A program made the translations under genes and the position numbers. Shown one piece after another: positions 50,198 to 62,010 of a stretch of 64,000 nucleotides of DNA (positions are counted from its first letter, which is position 1; every line of letters begins with the position of its first letter). Below the pieces are notes generated by a model, which was not told where the DNA came from, searched no databases, and worked only from the letters and a program-made list of their open reading frames with translations. The stretch comes from Fulvia fulva (taxonomy: Eukaryota; Ascomycota; Dothideomycetes; Mycosphaerellales; Mycosphaerellaceae), in NCBI RefSeq assembly GCF_020509005.1, contig NC_063014.1:558001-622000 (forward strand), given 5' to 3'.

Positions 50198-51330
50198 ACG
50201 TACTTTACTACCGAGCGGGCTATACTACCGAGCGGGCCACTTCTGCTAAGAACTATACCACTTCTATAGATATAGCTATATAACTACTATAATAGCGTAT
50301 ATTATCTTTAAACGAGGCCAAACTGACCTTAGCTGTCTAGTCTACGAAACGCGACGCGATAATTACAAATCGACTTACTATAAAGGTATAAGACGCGTCT
50401 CGAACTATACTAGGGTATCGATTGAATAGACGACCTCCTCGGGGTGACTACGAGCCTAATTCGAAGAAGCTTATAGAGCTAGAAGAGAGGGTAATACTTA
50501 AGTATATACTCGAGCTAGATCTTAGAGGTTTCCCGCTATTAAAGGCTAGTATACAAGTAATAGCCGATTTATTACTATAAGAGAAGGGTCTGAAGCCCGC
50601 TAGTCTTAATTAGACAGACAGGTTTATTAGACGGTATCGTGAGCTAAAGGTTCGTATAACAAGTAGATATAATCGTTAGCGAGCCCTAATAGAAGATCTA
50701 GACGTTATCGAGAAGTAGTTCTTACTTATACGTAATATAAAGGAGAAGTATAGTATCCTTAACTAGGACACCTATAATTTCGACGAGATAGGGTTTATAA
50801 TAGGTGTTATTACGTCTTAGAGCGTCGTTACGGGTTCAGAAAGGCGCAGTAGAAAGAAGAAGGTCGTTTAATAGGACAATAGAGAGGGAGTACAGAGATA
50901 GCGTATTAGATAGCTCTTATATAAAGCGAGATTAGTAAGCTACGTAAGTCTAACGAGGCCCTTAAATAGCGGAAAGCACGAAAGCGCAAGTACATTCAGT
51001 CTAGAGGGTCTCTAACCTTCGATAAGGCGTCGTAATTAATACCTTTAGAGGATACTAGGAGGTAGGAAGTAGGTAGAGAGTCGCTAGATAGTGTTCGGCT
51101 AGTACTAAGGCTACGACGCTATAAGCGATATAGCGAGTCGGGGTATAACGTACGTACCTATTAAGTAGACTCGCTAGATAGCGAAGAATCTAACGAGGAA
51201 TTGTCCTCCTAGTAACGATTCTATAGGATATCGTCGTATTAAGATACCGTCGTAATTAAAGTAGAAGTAGTAAAGTTCTTAGCAAAAGTAGACCGCTCGG
51301 TAGTATAGCCCGCTCGGTAGTAAAGTACGT
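50198..51330 (+). mobile_element. Deleted pogo/Fot1 DNA transposon, copy 2
   Basis: TIRs of about 68 bp begin ACGTACTTTACTACCGAGCG at the left, with the reverse complement at the right, and TA lies on both sides (50,196-50,197 and 51,331-51,332). The plus strand reads as a CENP-B/pogo transposase N-terminus: KLIELEERVILKYILELDLR, ADLLL, RFIRRYRELKVR, then TYNFDEIGFIIGVITS with the first catalytic Asp and VVTGSERRSRKKK. At about 50,888 it jumps to the C-terminal tail (RDISKLRKSNEALK, RKARKRKYIQSRGSLTFDKA). The region with the other two catalytic acids is missing. It is inserted in the Gypsy RNase H region. Confidence 0.88.
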
Positions 51331-54300
51331 TAGTCTTTATTAAATTCGTAAGGGGTATAAAGATTTTGGAGAAGTTCTATATAAAGCTTCGATAGAAGTT
51401 TCCGAACCTAAGGAATACTTATATACTCTTTAGGTATATTAGAGTAAGCTAGTTCTTCACTACGTCGACCTTTTCCCGGTCTATACGGATACCGTCGACT
51501 CCTATAATAACTCTAAGGTACTTCGTCTCTATTTAGTAGAACTCATATTTATCGATGTCTAATTATAGGCCGGCTTTACGTATACGCTATAGTACTTTAC
51601 GTACGGATTATATATATTCCTCGAATGTGTCGCTAAAGATCAGGATATTATCTAGGTATACTAAATAGAAGTCATCGAGATACTCCCTAAGCGTATCGTT
51701 AATATATAATTAGAATGTTCCTAGAGCATTATATAGGCCGAAAGGCATTACTATACACTCGAATTGACTATAGCGAGTACTAAACGTAGTTTTCTATTCG
51801 TAGCCCTCCGTAATACGAATACGGTTAAAGGTAGAGATGATATCGAGTTTAGTAAAGTACTTCTTCCTATTTAGGCGGTTTAGCGTTTCTTAGAATAGCG
51901 GTATTAGGTATCTACTTTTGACCGTAAGGGCATTAAGAGCTCTATAGTCGATATAGACCCGTAGACCGCCGCCTAGTTTACGTATAATTAGTACTAGTAT
52001 AGAAGCCGGGCTCGTACTTAGTTATATCGCTCTAGATTCTAGCTAATTATCGACCTACTTCTTGATTACCTTATTCTCGCGAGACGATATTACGTATAGC
52101 CGCTTAAAAGGAGGTGACTTAGTTTCGTCTTTAAGGTGTATTTTATAGTCTTTACTAGGGCGGTAAGGTAGGATCTTCGATATATCCTAACGGTTAAAAC
52201 AGTCCTTAAAATCGTATAGTTCCTAGGGCAAGTAGACCTTAGTATCTTAGTCCTTGTCTTTACCTTTTATAAATCTGTCGAAGTCGCTATTCACTATCAT
52301 TATATATACTATTAAGGGGTTTGCTAACTATACCGTCCGAAGGTTTATAGCGTAGAGCCTAGTAGGATCGAAGTCTTACCTAATCGCTACTATTACGTAG
52401 GCTCGTAATAGGTTAGCGTAGTACTTCTGACTAGGTAGTATAATCTATATTATATAGACTTCCGCTCCTTTCTTACGAGCTAGTTTTACTACGTAGGCCG
52501 CGGAGATATTTACGATATCGATCTCTAGTTCTAGTTCGACAACTCGTTACTTTTATTTCGTATATCGGTACGGTCGCTTTAACGTCTTAACGCCGTCTAC
52601 CGGTAACGGTTATCGAGTATATATACGGAAGTTATCCTCTTCGTCCTCGAACGTCGTATAGAACTATAGTTAGGGTATATACTTAGGTAACAATAGCGTA
52701 GGAGCGGTAACTTTGTCGGGGTTATCTTCTACTATCGGCGGTCGATAATTGCCTAATAGTACTAGCGTAGCTAAATAGTTAATAGACTATACTATTATGT
52801 ACTTATTAGACCTCTAGTTTGCCTTATAGGTACGGCATTTTAAATAATTCATTATTATAATGCCCTTCTCCTATTATATCTCTAGTTTGTAGTCTACGAA
52901 CTAACTAGAGCCGAGCACGATGTTATACTCTAGTGATTTTACTAAATAGTAGCTAAGTATTTCGACGTAGCCGCCGATATTAAAAGGAAAGTACGTAGAC
53001 TCGGTAAGAAGCTCGTTAGCGGAGCCGCTATTAGCTAGTCCTTATTAAAGAGGTTCTTCCTAGAGTCGAGGAAGATTATATATACGAGCGTATATAGAAT
53101 TTATATACTAAGAGGTGGCACTATAATTAAGGAAGATAAGAGCTTGATTACTATCTCTACTACTAGGCATTATAAGGTAAGGGGACACTCTCGGCCTTAG
53201 TGCCCCTCGTATAATAGGCGGTATTAGAGAGCTTACTAATATACGTAAAGCGTACTCTAGTCCTTATATTACCGTATCTTACTATATTTCCTTCTTAGTA
53301 TTATGTTTGTAAGTAGGACTAACGGTTATTATACTCAAGCGTTAGTCTAGCTATTTTCCTATTACTAAGGGTTAGCCGGTATCTATATTATAGAGCTAGT
53401 ATTCGCGCGCGGCGGAGGGCGCTTATACTACTTAATAGGGTAGTCTAGCGAGTATAAGTTATAGTCTATATAGCGGTAGCGGATATAACCGCCTACCACG
53501 ATAATACTAGCCTTCTCCTTAGGCTCGAGCTTCTTAAGTTCCTTAAATTCGCGCGGTATCTAAGCGTATAGCTTAAGGCCTAAACCTTAGGCTACGCCGG
53601 GCGCGGTAGGTATAGTACCGTTACTACCGCTAATACTACGAGGTAGTTGTAGTATAGCTAGGGTCTTTGACTTTAGGCGCTCGAACTTAGCTTCGAGCTT
53701 ATAGTATAGGTCGCCTAAGTCTTCGCGGTCCTTAGTCTCTATAGGCAGTGCCTCTATATATTTATAGTTAAGCTTACCCTCGAGTAGGCGGTAATTAGTC
53801 TTAGCTAATAGGTCGTATAAGTTGCGCTATTTGTCGTACTTAGCGATAAAGATAGAAAATGACTCGTTCTTACCCTACTATAAGACCTAGAGCTTCTAGA
53901 AGGCCTTACCTACGACGTCCTTCTTACTATACCAATCGATAAGGAATTAGAGTATCCTACTAATAGACTTAAAGGGGTTAACGCAATTGCGCTTAGTACG
54001 CTTAGAGGGTACTCGCGGATTATATAGCTAGTACGGGTACCCGTCGAGGTAGTTAAGGATATAGCGTAGTCCGTCCTTAATAGTCTAGAACTATATTACG
54101 GACAGCTCAATCTCTAGCTAATCAAGCTAACGGTTAAAGTTTATATTCTTATTATCGAACTTACTTTCTAGGTCCTTAACTAACTTATTAGTATATATAA
54201 TATTAACGGAGGGTTCGATAGTAGTGAACTAGCTAACGGCGGTATTACTAGTCACCCTAGAAGCACTACTAGGTATGCCCTAGCGTTCTCGTCGTAAGGA

Positions 54301-55772
54301 GTTACGGCGTAGGTAACGGCGTAGTCGACTATTATCTCTACCCTTATCGTTATTAGAGTTGTCTCCGTCGTTATCGCTACTACCTCTACTACCTCCTCGT
54401 CGGGTGCCTCTACCTATACGGTCCTACTAAGTAGGAGGCGTAGGTGATCGTGAAACACCGTTACGACGAGGGGAGTAGACGCGGACCTAACGACTACGGT
54501 TATTATTATTATTACCGTTAGTACCGCTAGTATCGCTAGTACTGTTCGTGTCCTTAGCTACTAGCTAAGCCTTTAGCTCTACTACCTCCTTATTTAGAGC
54601 CTAATTACGCTTAGATAGGGCTTTAATGTCCTTAGGTAATATGCCTACCTACGACTCCTCGACCTATCCGAAGAGCGTATCGTTATCCTATCGGAGGCGC
54701 TAATTAGCTTCCTTAAGGTCTTATATCTAACTCTTATACTTCTAGTATTTATTAAAGTAGAATATAAAGAGGCCCTTAATATCCTTATCCTTTTCGAGTT
54801 AACTAAGACTCTCGGATACGATATTACGTTCCTTCTTTATATTAGCGTACTTACGCTATATAACCTTATTAGCCTTCTTTAGGGACTCGACCTAGTTAAG
54901 AAGTGTGATAAAGTCTAACTATATCTAGCGAACGAGGTGAAACATAATCTCCGGGTATACTATAGTACGAGTTATAAACTCGGCTAGGCTCTTAATAGTA
55001 GTATACTCTAAGGCGATTACCTACTCCTTAGGTTAGCGTATATTATTAGTTTTACTATCTTATATATATATTATCTCTTAACTCTATAATCTTATATACC
55101 TTAATTCCTCCTTCTTCTAAGATCTATTCTTCGTCGAGGAATTATACGAAGTTAATAGGGTCGGAGGTTAAGGTAAACTACTATTCTTTAGGTAGTAGAT
55201 CCTTCTCGATCTCTTATTTTTCGGCGGCGAATACGTTCGAGTCGTCGTCGGAAGGGAAGGCACCTAGGGCGGTATCGGTACCTAGGTTATCGAGTGTCTA
55301 CGTTTTAGTAGATACGGTTAGGAAAAGCTTAGCGCGTACGAGCGACTAACGCTTATACTTACTAAGATCTAAATAAAGAGGTTACTTAGGTAAGAGCACC
55401 CCGTTAGTAGTACTACCGGGTATAGCTATATTGTACTATTACGTAGTAGATAAGACTACTCTCTTAGTAGGTATATAAGGGCCCTATAAGAGTAGGGAGG
55501 CGCGCGTTTTCCGCGAAGGAGAGAGGTGATCTATTGACTTAACTAGTGCGCTTAGTTACGCAAATATAGTTGTTATTAGTACGCCTATACGCGCGACTCG
55601 ACGGTTAGTAACTATAGTAAACTTAACCTACCTTAACGCGTTTTACGTAAAGGAGAGAGATGATCTATTACCTTAACTAATACGCTTGTTTACGCGACTA
55701 TAGTTATTATTAGTACAATTTGATTATAACTACTAGCCTAACTAGATAGGCCGCTTATAAGAACGAATAAAC

Positions 55773-55922
55773 TATTACGGGTAGTGATCTATAAGACGAT
55801 AGTATAGGGTTACCGTAAAATAAGCGTTGTTTAGTAGGGCTACAAAAGAGAAGCGCGAAGCGCGCGAGATATATAAGGAACCGCTAAGGCGCGCGACGTT
55901 ACAGTAGTAGTAAACGGTAATA
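55773..55922 (-). repeat. 5' LTR of the Gypsy element
   Basis: 150-bp partner of 46,944-47,093. Differences between the two are mostly C/T and G/A, so they reflect RIP and cannot be used as a simple clock. The TSD ggaaa follows at 55,923. Confidence 0.88.
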
Positions 55923-55927
55923 GGAAA

Positions 55928-57848
55928 GGCCTACTAGGCTAATATCTAGGTATACCTCGACGACTCCGAGAGGCTAGTCTAGATTACGTAGTAGTAATTA
56001 AATAGTAAAGACGAGATGGACGAGGTAGTCTAAGGGTTAATAGACGTAATAAGAAAAGCGACCTTACTTTACGTTCCGCCTACCTAACTAACGATATAGT
56101 CTAAACTATACTAGTCGCTAAAGTATACTACGGTAGTAAGAGAAGTAAGGAGAGCCCGCCGGGTATAGACGAGTAGCTATAGCGAGGAGGCCTAGAACGT
56201 ATATAGGGAGGTATACTAATAGAAGAAAGCTACGATACGGAGGGAGAAAGTAGTCGGCTAGAGAGCTATAGTAGAAGAAATCGCCGGTAAGCTAGCGAGG
56301 ATATAGCAGCTAGCGAGGATATAGAAGCTAGTAAAATGGGTCCGATAGGACCCTATATAGGGCCCCTCCTTCTCTATCCTAGCGCTATAATTGCCTAGTA
56401 GCCCGGTTAGCGACCCTAAGGCTAAGGCGCGTCTACTAGCTAGTAAGTTCTTCCCGCCCCTAGTCGAGGCTAATCTAAGCGACATAAATAGCTCTACTCC
56501 CCTAGCCCCTAGTATCGCGGTCTAATAGGATATATCCGAGGGAGATATTACCGCTATACTTAGGAATTTGCCGGCGAAGAAAGCCCCGGGGCCGGATAGG
56601 ATCCTAAACAAACTTCTAAAGAAGTATAGAGATTAACTAGCCCTAGTAGTCGTAGTAATCTTTAACGCCTACCTATAGACCGGATACTACCTAACGGTAT
56701 TTAAATAATCGACGATAGTAGTCCTACGTAAGCCGTAAAAGGAAGACTATACGTAGGTAAAGTCGTACCGCCTAATTACGCTCCTTAATACTCTTAGGAA
56801 GGCGCTTAAGAAGCTAGTTATAACGAGACTCTCCGAGGCGGTAGAGGAGTACTCTCTACTCCTAGATACCTAGATAGGTACGCGCCTATAGCGATCGACG
56901 CTATCCGCGATAGAACTTATTACCTCTTAGGTAAAGGCTATCTAGTATAGGAATAGGGACAAGGTAGTATCCTTACTTAGCCTAGATATATCGAGAGCCT
57001 TCGACTACGTATTATACCCGCGGCTACTCTATATTCTAAGGTCGAAGGGACTCCCTAAGTAGCTTATTAACTCCGTACGGTCCTACCTCTAAAACTATAG
57101 TACGTTAATCCTAGTTAGTTAGTATAAAAGCCTATTTTAAGTAGTCTATACTAGAATCCCGTAAGGCTTAACGCTAGTACCTATCCTATTCCTCTTCTCT
57201 ATAGCGACGCTACTCCTAGCCCTAGAATCCTAGAACACCGCTACGAGCGGCTTCGTAGACAATACGAATATCCTAGCGTAGTCTTCCTCGACTAAGGAGA
57301 ACTATAGGCTACTAGAAGAGAAGTATAAGATCTACGAGGACTAGGCTAGGAGGTACGGGGCTCGGTTTGCCCTAGAAAAGTACAATCTAATACACTTTAC
57401 GCGCCGGCTACAGTTCTATACTATATAAGCTTCTATCTAGATATAGGGGTATACGACTAACCCGGTAGATCAGCTTAGGCTCCTCAGACTATAGGTAGAC
57501 CCGGCGCTACGGTAGAGGAAGTACGTATAGGTAATATTACAGAAAGCTAAACAGAATATAGTATTATACTAGAGGCTTACTACGTCTATATAGGGGGCGG
57601 ACTTCCGGTAGTTACGACTCCTATATACGGCTATTATACGGCTAGTCCTTATCTATAGTAGCTAAGTATAGTCCTTAGGCGAGAGGGCCTGTCTATTAAA
57701 GGGACTCGTCGTGCCGTAAGTAAAGATCTAGAACTAATACCTAAGAAAGGTTACCGGGGTATATAAGTCGATACTAACTAGGATACTTAAATACGAGACC
57801 GCTATACCGCCGATCGACCTATATATCTAGGGACTACGGACCTCCTAC
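55928..57848 (+). mobile_element. LINE copy D, middle segment (endonuclease end and RT)
   Basis: Continues copy D directly after the Gypsy target site (GGCCTACTAGGC). The frame reads KKAPGPDRILN near 56,580, then LLSLDISRAFDYVLYPRLL, then the FVDN box (FVDD in other copies, GAC to AAT by mutation). It ends at cctac (57,844-57,848), the target site of the second LTR element. RIP stops are frequent throughout. Confidence 0.88.
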
Positions 57849-58838
57849 TATTACGGTTACCTTTATATAGACGTACTTTAGTGTCACGTGACCTCGTATC
57901 CTAGCGCGCCCGGACCCTAGATTTAGGCCCGATCTTACTTTACGCTTCTCGCGACTTCTTACTTCTCTTCTTTATAGAACTTATTTGATTCTAAGGTATT
58001 AATACGTTTACGCCCTATCTTACGCCTTATCCGTATTAGTTACCTATTATAGAGTTCGCTCTAAATAATTAATAGAGCGCTACTATAGGTATATTACCGT
58101 TCTTTATAACGCTAGGCCGTAATCCTCGAATAGAGGTATTACCTTAGGCTACGAGCGGTAACGGTACTAAGCTTCCGAAATTATAGGCCTTATCGAAGCG
58201 GTACGTAGAAGATTTCCCGACTTTTATAGAGAACGTTAACGTATACTATATTATATAGCTTAGATATACCTAAGAGCGGTACGTAGATACCGTAGCGAAG
58301 AAGCGTAAGCCTATAGTAAGATACGCGATCGGCGATAAGGTTTAGCTAGATACTAGAAATATCCGTACTTAAAGACCCTATAAGAAACTTAACTATAAGA
58401 ATATAGGTCCCTTTACGATTACCTTTAAGATTAACGTAGATATATACGAGCTCGACCTTTAGTAAAGTATACGTATATATCCGAGGTTCTATACTAGTGT
58501 ACTACGTCTAGTAAATAACGACCTATTCCCTAATTAAAGCTAAGGTTAACTACTTATCGAGGCCTCCGAAGGCGATAGCGAAGAGCTAGATAAATACGCG
58601 GTTAAGGCGATTATAGACAGTAGATAGACTAGTAGAGCTAAGAAGTATATAAAGTATACCGTCCGTTAGGAATGTAGTACTATTATAGAAGTGCCTTATA
58701 GTAAATTAGAAGGTAGTACCGAGGAAGCGATAGTAGATTATTATTATAAGAACCCGTTAGCGGCCGGTCTACTACCTAGATAGCGTAAGCCTAAAGGTTA
58801 GATATTAGACGACCTAGACATCGTTACTAATAGTAAGC

Positions 58839-59023
58839 TATTATAAGTAGGTATAAGTACGTAGTCGGGTAAGGTATAAGTCGAATAGATATTCTATCTA
58901 AGGGAGGCGCGGAGGGCGCGAGAGTTATATACGGGCGCTAAGCCGCTAGTCGGATTAGTTAGCGGGCGCGAGGTCTAGGTACGTACCCGCGGGTTTAAGT
59001 AAATATACGCCGGTACGGTAATA
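58839..59023. repeat. Solo LTR (185 bp) with perfect 5-bp TSD
   Basis: Flanked by TAAGC on both sides (58,834-58,838 and 59,024-59,028). It has the same length and sequence family as the LTR at 23,514-23,698. It is inside the second Gypsy remnant, so it inserted later and lost its interior by LTR recombination. Confidence 0.85.
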
Positions 59024-59393
59024 TAAGCCCTATAAGCTACTACTACCTAACTTCTAGCGTCTTTACCGTACTAAACTTTATATATACGATAGATTAGAGT
59101 TTAGTTTTAGTTAATTGATTATAGCATTAGATAGTTATATCTTAAAGTGATTGATTTAGTTAATAGATTTACGCGTACGAGGGCGTACGGCGGTTTAAGA
59201 GAGGGGGGTAGTATTACGGTTTACCTTTATATAGACGTACTCCGGTATTATATAACCTCGTACCCTAGCGCGCCTATACCCTAGATTCGGGCCCTATCTT
59301 ATCTTACGCTTCTTACGACTTCTTACTTCTCTTCTTTATAGAACTTATTTAATTCTAAGGTATTAATACGTTTACGCCCTATCTTACGCCTTA

Positions 59394-60009
59394 TATTATG
59401 GCGGCACTTAGGGTAGTCTATTATCCGAAGTGAGCCTAGATAAGGCTCCGCTAGTATGAAGTTTACGAGCTTCACGACTTTGTCTTTTGCCTGCTTAGGT
59501 GAGTCGGTAGCGCGGGTCAGAGCGGGCCGCTTGCGTAGCCGTGACATTTCGTGAAGCTCTCCTAGGGTCCAGGGTTCGAATGCCAAGCACTGAAACACCT
59601 CGCTAGGATTTTCGGCCGTTAGGCTCACGGGCGCAGCTGTTGCTCACTTTCTGCTCACTGCGTGCGGGCGCATCTACGTCACTATCGTCGAAGCGTGCAT
59701 CTCAAAGCCGCCTCCGGGCGCATTCACCTCAGCACGTGATAGGGGCTAGTTGTGACCAGTGCGTGGGGTTTGAAGGTGAAGCGAGTGAAAACCAGATTAC
59801 GCCCGGGGGTGCGTTATCTTAGGTGCCGAGACGTTACCCTTAGCGGGGGGGGCTGGTGTTACGGCGGCACTTAGGGTAGTCTATTATCCGAAGTGAGCCT
59901 AGATAAGGCTTCGCTAGTATAAAGCTTACAAGCTCCACGACCTCGTCTTTTGCCTATTCAGGTAAGCCGGTAACGCGGGTCTGAGCGGGCCGTTTACGTA
60001 GCTGTAACA
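59394..60009 (+). mobile_element. TRIM-like element (two 153-bp LTRs, 310-bp interior)
   Basis: Direct repeats of 153 bp at 59,394-59,546 (TATTATGGCGG...GTGACA) and 59,857-60,009 (TGTTACGGCGG...GTAACA) enclose a 310-bp interior without coding capacity. A purine-rich tract (TAGCGGGGGGGGCTGG) precedes the second repeat, as in LTR elements. The interior is rich in CpA/TpG, so it shows little RIP. It is inserted near the end of the 3' LTR of the second Gypsy remnant. A tRNA-like box (AGGGTTCGAATGCC, about 59,570) lies just inside the first LTR; its meaning is unclear. No clean TSD was found. Confidence 0.7.
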
Positions 60010-60028
60010 GCTGGTCCGTATTATCTAC

Positions 60029-60868
60029 TTAGGTAAGTCGGTATAGTACCTAGTACAGGAGGTTATTACTAGTATAGTCGTAAGGGCCCGTAAATGAGTA
60101 CTAGCGTATAAGGGTATTCGACCCGGAAACGAGCCGAACTACCGGGTTAGGAACGAATAGCTAGTAATATAATAGGAGGGTAAGAAAACGTTAATAGAGT
60201 AACTATAGAAAGAGAGGTAGAACAACTAGATTATAGGGTATAGTAGACGCCCTTAGCTAGCGGGATAACCTAAGGAATAGTTAGCTATAAAATCCGCGGT
60301 TAAGTACCCTCTAAAGCTTATCTACTACCGCCTTACGAGGGTATAGAGTAGTATAGTAACCTAACTACGAAGCGAACATATCGGCCTCTAGGGGTACCTA
60401 TTATAGAGGAAGGTTCTAGGATATACGAATACTAGCTACCCCTACGGCTATCGCTCCTAGAACGTACGGCACGTACTCCTCGTCTGTCCGAGGTGGTCGC
60501 TAGGAAGGGGGGAGTGGATAGCAAAGGCGAGGAACCGGACGATTAGGGCACTTCTTAACAACGCTAAGGACCTACGGCGCATTACGAACTAGATACTAGA
60601 GAAGGGCTAGCTAGAACAGTACCGCCTAGTAGGAGTAGTATAGGAAGAGAGGACACGGCGTAGCGCGACGAGACCGGCTAGGAGCGGGGGCTAACGGGGT
60701 AGTGACATGGACTACGTACGTTCAGAGGGAAAGCTAATCTAGACATAGAGAAGTCGGGGGCGGGAAGGGTTTTCACCTATTCGGGGTTCCCTTTGTACAT
60801 AACAATAGATATATACCTGTATAGGCCGAATAGGGTCCTAGAACAGGGGAATGACAAATCTATCTATC
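60029..60868 (+). mobile_element. LINE copy D, 3' segment
   Basis: Resumes the LINE after the second Gypsy remnant (TTAGGTAAGTCGG) and runs to the ATCT-repeat tail at about 60,868. It matches copy A (about 940-1,775) and the minus-strand C1/C2 3' ends. It abuts the TCTACCTACT target duplication (60,873-60,882). Confidence 0.88.
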
Positions 60869-61248
60869 TATATCTACCTACTAGAAACTGGCAAGAAGGG
60901 TGAGGACCCTGATCAATGTCGATGGTATTCTCAAGTGACATGTGTTTCCCAGCCGTCGATACGTTCATGATGCGCGAGCAACTGAGGTCGTTGCTGGATA
61001 TCTTGGACTCAGTGACGGTCGTCAGGATGAGCTATTGGTCTAAGCTGGACGAGCTGGACGATCCCCTAGACGCGCACCGCGAAGCGGTGACCGAAGTTTA
61101 CAAAGCGCATCTCGATTCCGTCGACCAGTTGAAAAAGCTCAAGGTAGAGAGCTGCGTGAAGATGGAGGAACCTGAAGGATACCGGCGAACCTGGAAATGG
61201 GTCGGCAAGGAAAACAACGATATCATCGACGAGGATGATGAGTGGTAA
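60869..61248 (+). pseudogene. Probable 3' half of the split F-box-like gene
   Basis: Directly after the LINE tail, the duplicated target TCTACCTACT leads to LLETGKKGEDPDQCRWYSQV in the phase of the 44.3-kb gene; that frame stops near 60,970. A second frame, open from ATG 60,916 to TGA 61,248 (110 codons), carries PAVDTFMMREQLRSLLDILD, HLDSVDQLKKLKVESCVKME and ends DIIDEDDEW. The two overlap, so a one-base frameshift or a missed short intron around 60,930-60,960 separates them. Read alone, 60,916-61,248 would be annotated as a small hypothetical gene. Together with the 5' half it would give about 260 residues, a usual size for this family. Confidence 0.6.
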
Positions 61249-62010
61249 CGCTCATTGGCAAGTCCTTCACTTGCAGGCATCTGTTCCGTCCATTTTGAGC
61301 CCCGGCACAAGGTGGTCTCCAGCAAGATACTTGCACAACGAGCTTCTAGATTCTGCGTTGTTCGCAATACCAATTAGTTCGATACCCGCAAACTTGCCTA
61401 AGGCCATACACACAAACCTGTAGCCAAGACTTATCATCATCTCACAACGAGTCTAGATCACTGCCCAATAAGGACTTCGTGAGAGACTCCACACTGGGTT
61501 CAACTGAAGCCGAGAATCTCAAAACGCCTGATCAACAATGATGACTGCTCTCTACGACGACCAAGCAATCTGCGGGGCTCGATGAAAGCCTATACCACTC
61601 GCAAGACGTTGCGTTTCGGGGTTGCGAGGTTGCGATACTCCGTTGGAACTTCCAACGCTGGAGGCTGTTCCAAAACGCAGCACCATCTTATGTCGGACCT
61701 AGCGTGCTCACCTTCACTAGATGACCCGCTAAGGATTGCGCGCTAGTGATTCCACTAATCTGGTGAATGGTACGAACAGACAGGTGCCAGCTCGGTGCGA
61801 CAGCTGTGACATTGCCATCGTACTGTCGTGGCGTTGTCGGCGCGGGTTTGAGAGATTTGCAAAGAGCAAGAAGAGAACGTGATAGCTCCTTATTTCTCCT
61901 ATCTGGGGTATAGCTACAGTACTGTACAATCATCACATCGTCTCTGGTATCCATCTAATCATCCTCATATCTCCACCCATCCAGGCCAAAGGCACTTCAA
62001 GCCAGCATGC
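61249..62010. other. Intergenic region
   Basis: Base composition is like the gene islands and no RIP is seen. No gene, RNA or repeat was recognised. Confidence 0.45.

Larger units (their letters stand above)
46944..55922 (-). mobile_element. Complete but RIP-killed Gypsy LTR retrotransposon (8,979 bp)
   Basis: Two 150-bp LTRs (46,944-47,093 and 55,773-55,922) begin TATTACGG and end GTAATA, the RIP form of TG...CA ends. The target-site duplication ggaaa lies at 46,939-46,943 and 55,923-55,927; removing the element restores the LINE exactly as in copy B. A polypurine tract (CTAAAGGGGGGG on the minus strand, about 47,094-47,108) next to the left LTR shows minus orientation. Minus-strand frames read as Gag (about 53.4-55.4 kb; SFSIFIAKYDK and LPRSISGSNG), then reverse transcriptase with EYLDDFYLVYLDNILIFSD near 51.65 kb and [10 protein letters not shown] near 51.8 kb, then RNase H and integrase regions. 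It carries a pogo element at 50.2 kb and a hairpin insertion at 48.3 kb. Confidence 0.9.
57849..60023 (+). mobile_element. Second Gypsy remnant with LTRs, carrying two younger insertions
   Basis: The 5' LTR is 57,849-58,038 (starts TATTACGG, ends CCGTATTA). The 3' LTR starts at 59,212 after a polypurine tract (AAGAGAGGGGGGTAG) and is split, ending at 60,015-60,023. The flanks cctac (57,844-57,848) and tctac (60,024-60,028) form a 5-bp TSD with one RIP-type change; removal restores the LINE exactly. The 1.2-kb interior keeps only the 3' end of pol: NIGPFTITFKINVDIYELDL and SIRIYPRFYTSVLRL (after integrase), then a chromodomain-like AKKYIKYTVR and YYYKNPLAAGLLPR. So it is an internally deleted copy. 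Confidence 0.82.

Noticed and set aside
59323..59628. 101-codon minus-strand open frame
   Set aside because: It lies across the junction of a Gypsy LTR and the TRIM-like LTR, antisense to both; no domain and no gene context.
59640..59822. 60-codon plus-strand frame in the TRIM-like interior
   Set aside because: Low-complexity short frame in a non-coding element.
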